Source: Xanthomonas melonis (GTDB lineage: Bacteria; Pseudomonadota; Gammaproteobacteria; Xanthomonadales; Xanthomonadaceae). Taken from it: a DNA stretch of 64,000 bases. Positions 1 through 8,985 of this stretch are shown in pieces. The notes beneath the pieces were generated by a model. That model was not told where the DNA came from, did no database searches, and saw only the letters and a program-made list of their open reading frames with translations. The position numbers were made by a program, and so were the translations under genes. Positions within the stretch are counted from its first letter, which is position 1. Every line of letters starts with the position of its first letter. Location: the NCBI RefSeq assembly GCF_020783655.1, contig NZ_JAJGQH010000001.1:1-64000 (forward strand), in the 5' to 3' direction.

Positions 1-1
1 C

Positions 2-2119
2 TATCGCATCATTGGCACCGAGTTGCAGCCGCAATGGCGCGAAGCGATCGAGCTGGCGACTCAACGCACGCGCGAGGTGGAGGGACTCGTGGGCGATGGC
101 GCGATGCAGTTGCAGCGCGGCCCGGGCGGCCAGTTCGGCGCCGATAGCCCGATTGCGCATCTGCAACGTGGCGCCGATGGCGTGGAGCGCATCGTGGCGG
201 TCACCAGCACCGAGGACATCCGCCGGGCACTGCAGGAGGTGCAGGCGCAGCAGAAGCCAGCCTTGCCGCTACAGCAGTCGGCCTCTGCGCCTCGCACATC
301 AGACGTATCCGCAGATGCGGACACGTCATCTTCCGCTCCCTCCAACCAGCATGCGCTCGACGTGCATGCACAGGGTCGGGCGGCCAGCGCCGCGCAGGAG
401 CGTGAAGAACGGCAGCAGGAAGAGCTGCAGGCGCAGGACCAGCAACTGGCACGGGCTCACGCCCACGCGATGCAGGCGCAGGAATCGCACGACGTTCGGG
501 CGCAGGCCGCTCAGGCGCTGCAGGCACACGTCGCGCTGGAACTGCGGCACCAGCAAGTCCAGCGGCTGGAGCAGCAGGAGCAGGACGCCCAACAACACGT
601 GCAGGCCCAGCAACGGGCACAGGCGAGTCAGCAACGCGAGCAAACACAGCGGCAGGCGCACGAGACCGAGCAGCGCGAACAAGCGCAGCAGCAGGCTAAG
701 GAGACGCAGCAGCGCGAGCAGGAAACACGCCAGACCCAGGACGCCCAGCAGAGCGAGCAGGAACGCCTGCAGGCGCAAACGGTGCAACATCACGAGCAAC
801 AGCCGCTCCACGCCCAAGCGGCTCCACAACGCGAGCAGGAGCCGGCACAGGAAGTCCTCTCGCGCGAGCCGTCGTCGCTCCATGCGCAAGACACATCGCC
901 GCGCCAACCCGAGCAGCGGTCTAGCCCCGATGACGTCGCCCAACGGCCCCAGGAGCAGCTGTCAGCGCCGACGCAGGCACAGGCATCCGACGTGGCGCAG
1001 CAGCGGCCGCAAAGCCAGCAAGCGCAAGAACAGCGCCCGCAGGAAGTCCAGCAGCAGGCAGCGTTGAGCGCGGCGATCGCGCAGGCCGCACCGGCAGGCC
1101 AGCAGCAGGTCGCGGACCTGCACGGCGGCCAACGGCCGATGACGGCGCAAGCCTTGGATGCGCACCAAGAGGCACCTGCGCAGCAGCCCGAGCAGCCGGC
1201 GAACGCGTACCTGGCGCAGGCGGCGAACGCACCTTCCGCGCCGTCGCTCGTCATCCCGGTGGCGGCAGAACAACGCGACGATCCACAGGCGCTGACTCCA
1301 GCGGCTCAAGCACCGGAAGCACCAGATCCCCCTGCGACGTTGCCAGTGTCCGCACATCTCGCGCAAGCGACCGGGCCATCGCTGGACATGCCGACCGCAG
1401 GCCGCTCCGCCGACGCACCCGAGTGCGTGCCCGATGTGCGCGAGCCGCTTTCCGCACCCCTGGCAGATGAGCACCACCGTCCTGCCACCGTGCCCGCCGA
1501 TCCGGACTCCTGGGAGGCGATCGAGCGCTCCATGCGTGAGCTGCGTATCCAACTCGAACAGGAGCTCGAAATGGAAAACCGCGTCGCCGAAGCGCGGCAG
1601 GCACGCGTGGACCGGGGTGAGCGGCCGTTTACCGAGCTGGAATTGCGTGAAGGGTACGATCCCGATGGTCCCTCTGGCCTAAGACCCCCACGCGCCCCGC
1701 CGGCAGACACGGCGCGACAATCTCTTGCCGCTGGCGAGCAGGAAGATCGGCCGCCGCCCCAGCGCAAGAACATCACCGGCGATCCGGATGTGGACGAGTT
1801 GCTGTACGCCATCGACTGCAAGAACGAGCTGGCGATCGAGCAGGCCTTGGAGCGGGTCGCCAACAGCCCCTACAGCCAGGCCCTTGCCAAACGGGGCCAT
1901 GAATTCCTGGATGCGCAGGCCCTGCAGGAGGCCGAAGAGCAGGCGAACACGCGCCAGGCGTTGAACATGGACGTCTCGACAGAGGTGCAGACCAGCCGTG
2001 GCCCGGTGATGGTGATGACGCTACCGCAGTTCGCCAGGGGCCCGGCAATGCAAGGACCAGAGGGCGACGGCGGTGGAGGTGGCGACGGAGGTGGCGGCGG
2101 CGGTGGTGGCGGTGGATAG
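2..2119 (+). CDS. C-terminal part of a large Gln/Ala-rich protein, function unknown
   Basis: The frame is already open at the window's first bases, so the true start lies upstream; 705 residues are visible. The first ~85 residues look like a folded domain (runs such as VGDGAMQLQRG and ERIVAVTSTEDIRRAL). Residues ~110-330 are extremely rich in Gln, Ala, Glu and Arg, with a heptad-like character that predicts a long coiled coil. A Pro/Ala-rich linker follows, then a short helical segment (DPDVDELLYAIDCKNELAIE) and a tail that is almost pure glycine. I do not recognise a family. The FxVQG-type motif of XVIPCD type IV effectors is not visible. The architecture also resembles the C-terminal tails of large plasmid or ICE relaxases, but that is inference. 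The next gene begins 41 bases downstream and is probably co-transcribed. Confidence 0.7.
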   Translation, partial: YRIIGTELQPQWREAIELATQRTREVEGLVGDGAMQLQRGPGGQFGADSPIAHLQRGADGVERIVAVTSTEDIRRALQEVQAQQKPALPLQQSASAPRTSDVSADADTSSSAPSNQHALDVHAQGRAASAAQEREERQQEELQAQDQQLARAHAHAMQAQESHDVRAQAAQALQAHVALELRHQQVQRLEQQEQDAQQHVQAQQRAQASQQREQTQRQAHETEQREQAQQQAKETQQREQETRQTQDAQQSEQERLQAQTVQHHEQQPLHAQAAPQREQEPAQEVLSREPSSLHAQDTSPRQPEQRSSPDDVAQRPQEQLSAPTQAQASDVAQQRPQSQQAQEQRPQEVQQQAALSAAIAQAAPAGQQQVADLHGGQRPMTAQALDAHQEAPAQQPEQPANAYLAQAANAPSAPSLVIPVAAEQRDDPQALTPAAQAPEAPDPPATLPVSAHLAQATGPSLDMPTAGRSADAPECVPDVREPLSAPLADEHHRPATVPADPDSWEAIERSMRELRIQLEQELEMENRVAEARQARVDRGERPFTELELREGYDPDGPSGLRPPRAPPADTARQSLAAGEQEDRPPPQRKNITGDPDVDELLYAIDCKNELAIEQALERVANSPYSQALAKRGHEFLDAQALQEAEEQANTRQALNMDVSTEVQTSRGPVMVMTLPQFARGPAMQGPEGDGGGGGDGGGGGGGGGG

Positions 2120-2160
2120 CTGGAACGCATGCAGCAAACTGAGTTATCGAGAGAGCACTA

Positions 2161-2783
2161 TGGACATGCACAACACCTCCGCACAGCCCGATGCCAACGG
2201 TTCCGAACGCACGCTGAAGGAATCGACCCAGGCCATGGCGGTGATGATCGGGACGCTGCAGCGGCGGGAGAAAGCATTGGAAGATCTGATCCGGGAGCAG
2301 CTGCAGCTTCTGCAGAGTGCGGTCAATCGTGCCGATCAGCGCATCGATCGTGTGGTGGAAAGCGCGCTACCCAGGCTGACGCAACTGAGCAAGCAGGCGC
2401 TGACACAAACGCTGGAACCGGCGGCCGAGCGATTCAACAAGAAGATGGCAACTGCGGAGCAGACGGTCCAGCAGGCCACCCAGCGTTACGCCCACGCACG
2501 GCATTCCCTGGAAACAGCGATAACGCGGCGCATGTGGATCGCATCGATTGCCCTGCTGGTGGCAGGTGTCCTCAGCGTGGTCGTCGCCGGCTACGCGCTC
2601 TACAGTACAAAAGCGGCTATCGCGGAAGCCGCCCAACTCAGGGCGGAAATCACCTTTCTGGATCGTGTCGTGCGTGCCAATCTGGTTGCCTGTGGCAAGG
2701 ACAGGCTATGCGCCGAGATCGACAGGAAAGGGCCACGCTATGGCGATAAAGGTCAGTATCGCGTGGTCGCTGAGCGTCGATGA
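2161..2783 (+). CDS. Membrane-anchored coiled-coil protein, unknown function
   Basis: 207 residues. Start ATG at 2161 is preceded by GAGAGA at a usable distance; longer upstream frames overlap the previous gene. Residues ~20-125 are a charged amphipathic helix predicted to form a coiled coil, residues ~126-147 form one hydrophobic membrane span, and a short C-terminal domain has two cysteines (C178, C184) and ends KGPRYGDKGQYRVV. The C-terminal pattern resembles small proteins annotated as 'relaxation protein' beside conjugative relaxases, but I cannot confirm this. It follows the Gln-rich gene closely in the same direction, so the two probably work together. Confidence 0.7.
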
Positions 2784-3211
2784 CACTGCGGTAATGCACG
2801 ATCGAGGAAATGGAGCGATCGACACGTCGTGCGATGTTGGATCCAGGCTCGATCCCTGGCCATTTCGGGTATTGGGCCTCTCGCCACGCAATGGTTTGAA
2901 GTGTGCCGACGCAGATCAGGCCCGCCACGCGGGAGATGGGCGCAGCTTCGCGCCACTGCGGCTGGATGTGATCGTCTTGTTGCAGGCGGACGTCCTCGGT
3001 CTGCAGTCAGGGCCAGGGCTTGGCTGCCGATGGAGTGTAGCCTTTGACGAGATGACAGCAGGACCGAATTGCCGCCCGAGGGCGGCAATTCCGTTGGCTG
3101 CCGATGGCATGCCGGGTTGTCAGGGGCGCCTGGCCAGCCGTCGCCTCCATTCCGGCGGCGATCTGTTTGGCGCGCATCGAGCCAGGCCAGGCCCAGGGGC
3201 CGGCCATTGGC
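2784..3211. other. Intergenic region between convergent genes
   Basis: 428 bases between the coiled-coil gene (+) and the chemoreceptor gene (-). No convincing gene is seen. The only clear structure is the perfect hairpin at 3066-3091, annotated separately. Confidence 0.6.
3066..3091. terminator. Perfect 12-bp palindrome, candidate bidirectional terminator
   Basis: The arm GAATTGCCGCCC is followed after two bases (GA) by its exact complement, giving a strong stem-loop. It lies between two convergent genes, where a shared terminator is expected. There is no T-run on either side, so if it terminates transcription it is not a classical intrinsic terminator. Confidence 0.5.
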
Positions 3212-5455
3212 TCAGAATTCCTGCCAGCTCCCCTCGTGCGCGGCGGCCAGCAGCGCACGCGGCTTGGGCCCGATCTTGCGTTGCACGGGCGCTGGCCGCT
3301 GTTTCACCGCCGACGGCAGGTGCGTGGCGCCAGCCGCCGCTGGCAATGCCGTCGTCGGGCTTTCGGCGATCTTGAACACCGCCACTGCCTCGGTGAGACC
3401 GATCGCCTGCTCCTCGAGTGCGCGCGCCGCTGCAGTGGCTTCTTCCACCAACGCGGCGTTCTGCTGGGTGGTCTCGTCCATCTGGGTGATGGTCTGGTTG
3501 ACCTGCTCGATGCCGGCCGACTGTTCCTGCGAGGCAGCGGAAATCTCGCCCATGATATCGGTGACCCGCTGGACGCTGGCGACGACATCGTCCATGGTCT
3601 TGCCGGCACGGTGCACCAAGGCCGAGCCTTCGCCGACGCGGTGCACCGAGTCGTCGATCAAGCCCTTGATCTCCTTGGCAGCGCCGGAGGAACGTTGCGC
3701 CAAGGTGCGCACTTCGCTGGCGACGACTGCAAAACCGCGGCCCTGTTCGCCGGCGCGTGCCGCTTCCACGGCAGCGTTCAGCGCAAGGATATTGGTCTGG
3801 AACGCGATGCCGTCGATGACGCTGATGATGTCGGCGATTTTCTTGGAAGACGCTTCGATGCCGGCCATGGTGTTGACCACTTGGTTGACCACCTCGCCGC
3901 CCTGTGCGGCGACGCTTGCAGCACCGATGGCCAGTTGATTGGCCTGGCGCGCGCCTTCGGCATTCTGCTTGACGGTGGAGGTGAGCTCTTCCATCGAGGC
4001 GGCGGTTTCCTCCAGGTTGGCGGCCTGCTGTTCTGTGCGTTGCGACAGGTCCTGGTTGCCGGCGGCGATCTCGCTGGCGGCACCCTTGATCGACACGGCG
4101 GACTGCTTGATGCCGGCGACGATCTGCGCCAGCTGGGTGGCGGTGGCGTTGGCGTCGTCGCGCATCTGCGCAAACACGCCGCGGAAGTCGCCGCTCATGC
4201 GGGCGGTCAGGTCGCCGGCTGCGATCGCCTGCAACAGGCCGGACAGCGACTGCAGGTTGCCGTCGGCGGTGGCCATCAGCGTGTTGAGACTCGCCACCAT
4301 GGCGCGGAAGTCGTGCTGGAAGCGCTCGATATCGCCACGCGCGCTGAAATCGCCATCGGCTGCAGCTTGCGCCAGGTGCTTGATCTCGTGGTTCATCGCC
4401 GACAGGTTGGCCTTCACCTGCACCATGGTGTCGGTGAATACGGCCTTTTCGCCGGGCAGCTGGCTCATGTCGTCGCTGAGGTCGCCGATCGCGTACCGGC
4501 CCATGATGCGCGCCAGGTCGGTCTGCACGGCGAGGTGCGAAGCCACCAGCAGGTTGGTGTCGTTGGCCATGCGACCGTAGTCGCCGGGAAATACGGACGC
4601 ATCGATCCGGTAGCTGATCTGGCCCGCGTCGTGGTGCCTGGCCATGTCGGTTTGCGCCAGGATCAGGTTACGAAGTTGAAGCTGCATCTTGTCCATGGCT
4701 TGCAGCAGCCGCCCGGTTTCGTCGGTGGCCACGCTATGCACGTCGTTGTTCAGATTGCCTGCGGCAATGGATTCGGCGGTACGGGTGGCCTGGCCGAGCG
4801 GAGCGGTGAGGCTGCGGGTGATGAGCCAGGCAAGCAGCGCGCTGATCAGGAGCGCTGCGATGCCGCCAGTGGTCAGGATGATCTTGCCCCGGTGCATCGA
4901 TGCCAATGCGGCCGTGTAGGCGCTCTTGCTCAACCGGCGTTCCAGCGTCGCGTTGGCGCGGATAGCCGCCTGCTGGGCATCCATCGCGACCGCGGCTGCG
5001 CCCTGAAGCAGGGCCTGCGCCTGCGCATTCTGGTCGCGCTCGCCGTAAGCGAGGATCTGATTATTGTACTTGACCGATACTTCGCGCTTTTTTTGCACCA
5101 GATCGAGCGCTTCCTTCTCGACCGCACTGCTGGGCATGGCGGCCAACGCGTCGTGGGCCTGCTTGTAGCGCTGACGATTGGCCTGCACCATCGCGAGCGC
5201 TTTGCGGTTGGCGTCTTCGCCAGACACCATCACGATGTCGCGCAGACCGATCGCCACGTTGGTGTTGGCATCGAGCATCTCGGACGACAGCTGGATCCGC
5301 TCCATGTTGCTGTTGACGATGGTGTCTAGCTCGAAGCGGGCGGTGGACATGGCGATCAGGCCGGCGGCGACAAGCAGCCCCGACAGGAGAATGAGGAGAC
5401 CGAAGGCCATCCCCAGGCGGCGGCCTACGTTGAGGCGTTGCAGGAAAGCGTTCAT
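3212..5455 (-). CDS. Methyl-accepting chemotaxis protein with C-terminal SWQEF pentapeptide
   Basis: 747-residue chemoreceptor that senses a periplasmic signal and controls the CheA kinase. TM1 is at ~14-36, the periplasmic ligand-binding part at ~37-188 (helical, four-helix-bundle type), TM2 at ~190-214, a HAMP domain follows, then a long linker with further HAMP-like helices. The signalling domain contains the highly conserved hairpin ([19 protein letters not shown], then [18 protein letters not shown]). After a Pro-rich linker the protein ends in GSWQEF. This matches the x-aromatic-x-x-aromatic pentapeptide (like NWETF of E. coli Tar/Tsr) that tethers the CheR methyltransferase and CheB. 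It stands alone, without che genes beside it. The ligand cannot be told from the sequence. Confidence 0.95.
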   Translation of the reverse strand: MNAFLQRLNVGRRLGMAFGLLILLSGLLVAAGLIAMSTARFELDTIVNSNMERIQLSSEMLDANTNVAIGLRDIVMVSGEDANRKALAMVQANRQRYKQAHDALAAMPSSAVEKEALDLVQKKREVSVKYNNQILAYGERDQNAQAQALLQGAAAVAMDAQQAAIRANATLERRLSKSAYTAALASMHRGKIILTTGGIAALLISALLAWLITRSLTAPLGQATRTAESIAAGNLNNDVHSVATDETGRLLQAMDKMQLQLRNLILAQTDMARHHDAGQISYRIDASVFPGDYGRMANDTNLLVASHLAVQTDLARIMGRYAIGDLSDDMSQLPGEKAVFTDTMVQVKANLSAMNHEIKHLAQAAADGDFSARGDIERFQHDFRAMVASLNTLMATADGNLQSLSGLLQAIAAGDLTARMSGDFRGVFAQMRDDANATATQLAQIVAGIKQSAVSIKGAASEIAAGNQDLSQRTEQQAANLEETAASMEELTSTVKQNAEGARQANQLAIGAASVAAQGGEVVNQVVNTMAGIEASSKKIADIISVIDGIAFQTNILALNAAVEAARAGEQGRGFAVVASEVRTLAQRSSGAAKEIKGLIDDSVHRVGEGSALVHRAGKTMDDVVASVQRVTDIMGEISAASQEQSAGIEQVNQTITQMDETTQQNAALVEEATAAARALEEQAIGLTEAVAVFKIAESPTTALPAAAGATHLPSAVKQRPAPVQRKIGPKPRALLAAAHEGSWQEF

Positions 5456-5799
5456 GAGATCGTCCGGTGCAGATGTGAATGGGCTTGCTGTGGCGGCGCT
5501 TGCGCGTCTTGCCCAGCTAGCGGCCTTCCTTGCCCAGTCTTGAGCGCTCGTATGCTGAATTGCTTATTCCGGATTCACCGCAGGGCGGCGCAGGCAACCG
5601 GTTGCGCTGCGTGGCTTGCGGGGCCGCTGACCGCATGTCGCGCTCGGCCGCTTGCCGATCGGCGTGGCGTGGCGGCAACGGGCGTGCCGGCAGCGCCCGC
5701 GGTACCGCCAGCGGCTTGCCGGTGTTGGTTGGAGGCGATCGGCGCAATGGCGACCACAGGCCTGACGCCGCTTCGACAGTGTCTGCCCAAACCGCCCGG
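5456..5799. other. Intergenic region upstream of the chemoreceptor gene
   Basis: 344 bases holding no gene I can support. On the minus strand, 5540-5566 reads TAAG, 15 bases, then GCGCTCAA. This has the spacing of a flagellar sigma-28 promoter but only about half of the -10 consensus, so it is a weak candidate. Confidence 0.35.
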
Positions 5800-7227
5800 T
5801 CAAGCGCGATGCCCGCTCATTTCCTGTCCGGCATGCGTGTCGAAGCGCAGATGCCACCAGGTGGCGCTGAGCGAGATCAGGCTGACCACGCAGAAGGCCA
5901 GCGAGAAATCGCGTTGTTGCGGCTGGACATGGTCGCCGGCCAGCATCGCCAGCTTGAGGATCATCGCCCCGGCGCAGACGCCCACCGAGAGCATCAATTG
6001 TTGCAGGGTGGTGTACAGACTGCTGGCGCGGCTCATGCGCGCTGCCGGCACGTTTTCGTAGGCGATGGTGTTGTAGGCGGCGAACTGGAACGACATGAAG
6101 GCGCCGCAGCACAGCAGCAGGCCGAACATCAGCGGCTGCGGCCAATCGGGGCGGAACAGCGCGCACACCATGTAGCCCAGGCTGGCCAGCACACCGTTGC
6201 CGATCAGGCTGTTGCGGTAGCCGAAGCGGCGCAGCAGTCGTGGGGTGATGCTGCGCATGAGCAGCGCGCCCAGCGCGGTGGCCAGGATCAGGCGGCCGCT
6301 GTGCGCGGCGCTCATGCCAAAGCCGATCTGGAACAGCAGCGGCAATAGAAACGGATGCGCGCCCTGGGTGATGCGCATCAGCGCGCCGCCGATCACCGAT
6401 AGCCGGAACGACTCGATCCGCAGCAGGGTCAGATCCAGCAGCGGAGCAGGGTGATGGCGCGCATGCCAGAGATAGCCAAGGGCCGCGCCGGCGCCGATGG
6501 CCAACAATCCGGCAGCCTTGCCGGCGCCCTGTTCCTGGCTGACCATCTCCAACCCGAACAACAGGCAGCCCAGGGCGACGCCGCACAGCACGAAGCCGCG
6601 CAGGTCGAAGCGCGGCGGCGCCGATTCGGCGGGAATCTCTGGGATGAAGCGACGCATCAGGAAGAAGCCGGCCACGCCGATCGGGACGTTGATGTAGAAG
6701 ATCCAGCGCCAGTCCAGATACGACACGAAAAAGCCGCCCAGCGGCGGGCCGAGCATGGGGCCGATGAAGGCAGGCACCAGCGTCCAGGCCATCGCCGACA
6801 CGAGGTGGCGGCGTTCGACGGTGCGCAGCAGGATCAGCCGGCCCAAGGGCGCCATCATCGCGCCACCGGCGCCTTGCAGCACGCGCGCGGCGACCAGCGC
6901 GGGCAGGCTGTCGGCCAGCGAACACAGGATCGATCCGCCGACGAACACCCAGATCGACGCGCCGAAGACGCGGCGCAGGCCGAAGCGGTCGGCGATCGCG
7001 CCGCTGGCCGGGATCAGCACCGCCAATGCCAGCAGATAGCTGGTCATGGCGATGCTCATGGCCGGCGCGGCGACGCCGAACTCGTGCGCCAGGGCAGGCA
7101 GCGCAGTCGCCAGTACGGTGGCGTCCATCTGCTCCATGAAGATGGCGCAGGCCAGGATCAACGAAATGATGCGGTAATCGGGATAGGACGGCGGCGCGGT
7201 GTCGGCCTCGGGCACGCTGGATGACAT
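5800..7227 (-). CDS. DHA2-family (EmrB/QacA type) major facilitator drug exporter
   Basis: 475 residues from the ATG at 7227 (MSSSVPEAD), preceded by GAGA; a longer frame upstream has no transporter sequence. Hydrophobic throughout, with the 14-helix layout of the DHA2 family. Motif A is seen as GAIADRFGLRR in loop 2-3, and the region RVLQGAGGAMMAPLGR plus GPMLGPPLGG corresponds to motifs B and C of proton antiporters. MEQMDATVLATALP in TM1 is the typical DHA2 substrate-side motif. It is predicted to export toxic compounds using the proton gradient. There is no partner membrane-fusion gene next to it, so it may act alone in the inner membrane. Substrate unknown. Confidence 0.93.
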   Translation of the reverse strand: MSSSVPEADTAPPSYPDYRIISLILACAIFMEQMDATVLATALPALAHEFGVAAPAMSIAMTSYLLALAVLIPASGAIADRFGLRRVFGASIWVFVGGSILCSLADSLPALVAARVLQGAGGAMMAPLGRLILLRTVERRHLVSAMAWTLVPAFIGPMLGPPLGGFFVSYLDWRWIFYINVPIGVAGFFLMRRFIPEIPAESAPPRFDLRGFVLCGVALGCLLFGLEMVSQEQGAGKAAGLLAIGAGAALGYLWHARHHPAPLLDLTLLRIESFRLSVIGGALMRITQGAHPFLLPLLFQIGFGMSAAHSGRLILATALGALLMRSITPRLLRRFGYRNSLIGNGVLASLGYMVCALFRPDWPQPLMFGLLLCCGAFMSFQFAAYNTIAYENVPAARMSRASSLYTTLQQLMLSVGVCAGAMILKLAMLAGDHVQPQQRDFSLAFCVVSLISLSATWWHLRFDTHAGQEMSGHRA

Positions 7228-7612
7228 CGGATTCTCGGTTGCCGGGCCATCGACGGCGCCGCAGCGGCAGCCGGATCGACCCGCGTCGCACGGTGTTGTG
7301 CGGCGCAACATTGGTATTGTCCGCCCGCGCGCCGGGCGGTTCAAGCGCAAGATGGCAACGCTGCGTGCACAGCGTGTCGCAGATGACGGCTTGCGACGTC
7401 TTAAGCCTTGGTCGGCCTGCCGACGAGGAGAACGCTGTGGGGAACGGTCTGCACAAACCCTCTTGCCACCCGTGCGATATCTTCGCGTTGCATCATTGGC
7501 CGGTTACGCGCCGTCCTTCCTTCGCTACGTGGATGAGGGCATGCCGGCGGTGGCGGCTCCGTTGCAGTGCGCTGGGTGTTCGAGTGATCGGGCGATGCCA
7601 GGTGCGGCACGT

Positions 7613-7658
7613 CCCCTCATCCGCCCCTTCGGGGCACCTTCTCCCGGCGGGAGAAGGG
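7613..7658 (-). repeat. Dispersed bipartite palindromic repeat, copy 1
   Basis: On the minus strand: arm CCTTCTCCCG, one central base, the complementary arm, then a second small hairpin (GCCCC-GAA-GGGGC) and CGGATGAG. The same element occurs at 30775-30816 and 42283-42325 in this window, each time between genes. This is what is seen; that it belongs to a genome-wide Xanthomonas repeat family is inference. Confidence 0.75.
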
Positions 7659-7808
7659 TGATGGTCCACGCTGCATGGTGGAGCCGATTCCCGCAAAGTG
7701 AGAGGCGCGGCCCACGCTCTGCTGGAACCTGTGGCTTCACGGCGGGAGAAGGGTGATGGTCCAGGGCTGCACGGCCTGGCCGTTTTCCGCCGAAGCGAGA
7801 GGCGCGGC
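7646..7808 (+). repeat. Imperfect tandem duplication of ~67 bp
   Basis: Bases 7646-7712 and 7741-7808 both begin GGCGGGAGAAGGGTGATGG and both end GAGAGGCGCGGCC, with a diverged middle and 28 bases between them. The first unit overlaps the dispersed palindrome, which suggests the duplication arose from it. Confidence 0.65.
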
Positions 7809-7956
7809 CTGCCCGCCGCTGGCGGCTGTGCCTTGCTACACAAGCCTGGACGCGACGCGAGGCGGGCTCGAAACGGGCGTGAGGAGGAACACAGCCGCCA
7901 GCGTCCGCGCCTGGTGGCCGGTCTACCAGCTGTCGCCATGCGCTGGTCCGCGCGCA

Positions 7957-8949
7957 TCAACCGGGCGCCGCACGGCTGTCCCAGGCGTCCTTGATCTGGA
8001 TGAGCTGCGGCAGCGCCGCATGAAAATGCTGCACCAGGCGCGGTTCCAGCTGCTTGCCGGACATACTGTCGAGCTTGCGTACCGCATCGTCCACCAGCCA
8101 CGGCGCCTTGTAGGCGCGCCGCCCGCACAGGGCGTCGAAGACGTCGGCCACCGCGACGATGCGGGCCGATTCGGGAATGGCGTCGCCGGCCAGACCCTGC
8201 GGATACCCGCTGCCGTCCCAGCATTCGTGATGATGCAGCGCGATTTCGGCCGCCAGCTGGAACACCGGCCCGCGCCCGTGACGCAGCAGGTCGTGGCCGG
8301 CTTGCGGATGCTGCCGCACCACCGAACGTTCGTATTCGTCCAGCGCGTCGGGTTTGTGCAGGATGTTGGCAGGCACGGCGATCTTGCCGGCGTCATGCAG
8401 CGGCGCGGCGTCCTGCAGCAGCTGCGCCCGTTGCGGTGACCAGCCCGCCGCCTCGGCCAGGACGCGCGCATACAGCGCCATGCGCCAGATATGTGCGCCC
8501 GTATCCATGTCATGGCCCTGGCCGGCGGTACCCAGCAGATGGATCGCAGCCTGGTACTGCTCGGCCAGGCGCAGGCTTTCGGCCAGCTTCAACTGGGTGC
8601 CGATACGTGCCTTGAGCAGGGCCGGCGAGTAGGGTTTGCTGACGTAATCGGCCGCGCCCGCGTCCAGGCCGGCCTGCTCGTCGCGCATGCCGCTACGCGA
8701 GGTCACGAACAGGATGGGGATCGCACTGCTTGCAGGATCCCGCTTGAGCGCGCGCGCCACCGCGTAGCCGTCCATGTCGGGCAATTCGACATCCAGCAGG
8801 ATCAGTGCCGGCGCATGGCGGCCGACCGCCTCCAGCGCTTCACCGCCGGACTTGGCGAACACCAGCGCAAACTCGTCACGCAGCAGCTGGCGCAGGGTGG
8901 CCAGGTTGCTGGATTCGTCGTCGACGCAAAGCAGGGGGCGGGACGGCAT
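7957..8949 (-). CDS. Response regulator with HD-GYP cyclic-di-GMP phosphodiesterase domain
   Basis: 330 residues. An N-terminal receiver domain (~5-120) has acidic residues D10/D11, phosphoacceptor D53 (LILLDVELPD) and K105 (YVSKP). It is followed by an HD-GYP domain with HDAGK at 185-189 and HHHE-WDGSGYP at ~239-250, then SARIVAVADVFDAL. These are the metal-binding and GYP signature residues of active phosphodiesterases that hydrolyse cyclic di-GMP. The architecture matches RpfG of Xanthomonas, but this is a separate locus without rpfC/rpfF. It starts 36 bases after the hybrid kinase gene, which makes that kinase its likely phosphodonor. Confidence 0.93.
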   Translation of the reverse strand: MPSRPLLCVDDESSNLATLRQLLRDEFALVFAKSGGEALEAVGRHAPALILLDVELPDMDGYAVARALKRDPASSAIPILFVTSRSGMRDEQAGLDAGAADYVSKPYSPALLKARIGTQLKLAESLRLAEQYQAAIHLLGTAGQGHDMDTGAHIWRMALYARVLAEAAGWSPQRAQLLQDAAPLHDAGKIAVPANILHKPDALDEYERSVVRQHPQAGHDLLRHGRGPVFQLAAEIALHHHECWDGSGYPQGLAGDAIPESARIVAVADVFDALCGRRAYKAPWLVDDAVRKLDSMSGKQLEPRLVQHFHAALPQLIQIKDAWDSRAAPG

Positions 8950-8985
8950 GCGTGAGTCCTTACCGATGGCTTGGGAAGGTGGCCT

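Larger units (their letters stand above)
7228..7956. other. Long intergenic region rich in short repeats
   Basis: 729 bases without a supportable gene. It contains a dispersed bipartite palindrome (7613-7658) and a ~67-bp imperfect tandem duplication (7646-7712 and 7741-7808), both listed separately. Open frames here are short and have no recognisable protein. Confidence 0.55.

Noticed and set aside
12-1067. Overlapping Arg/Ser-rich frame at the window start
   Set aside because: Out-of-frame reading of the Gln-rich coding repeats (CAG read as AGC/GCA); composition is not protein-like.
2-2119. XVIPCD type IV secretion effector
   Set aside because: The Gln-rich nature fits, but the characteristic conserved segment of XVIPCD is not seen in the visible part.
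3104-5329. Long open frame on the plus strand opposite the chemoreceptor
   Set aside because: It is the antisense shadow of a high-GC gene: low-complexity Gly/Arg/His composition, while the minus strand gives an intact chemoreceptor.
5540-5566. Sigma-28 flagellar promoter for the chemoreceptor
   Set aside because: Spacing fits, but only about four of eight -10 bases match, so it is mentioned only as weak.
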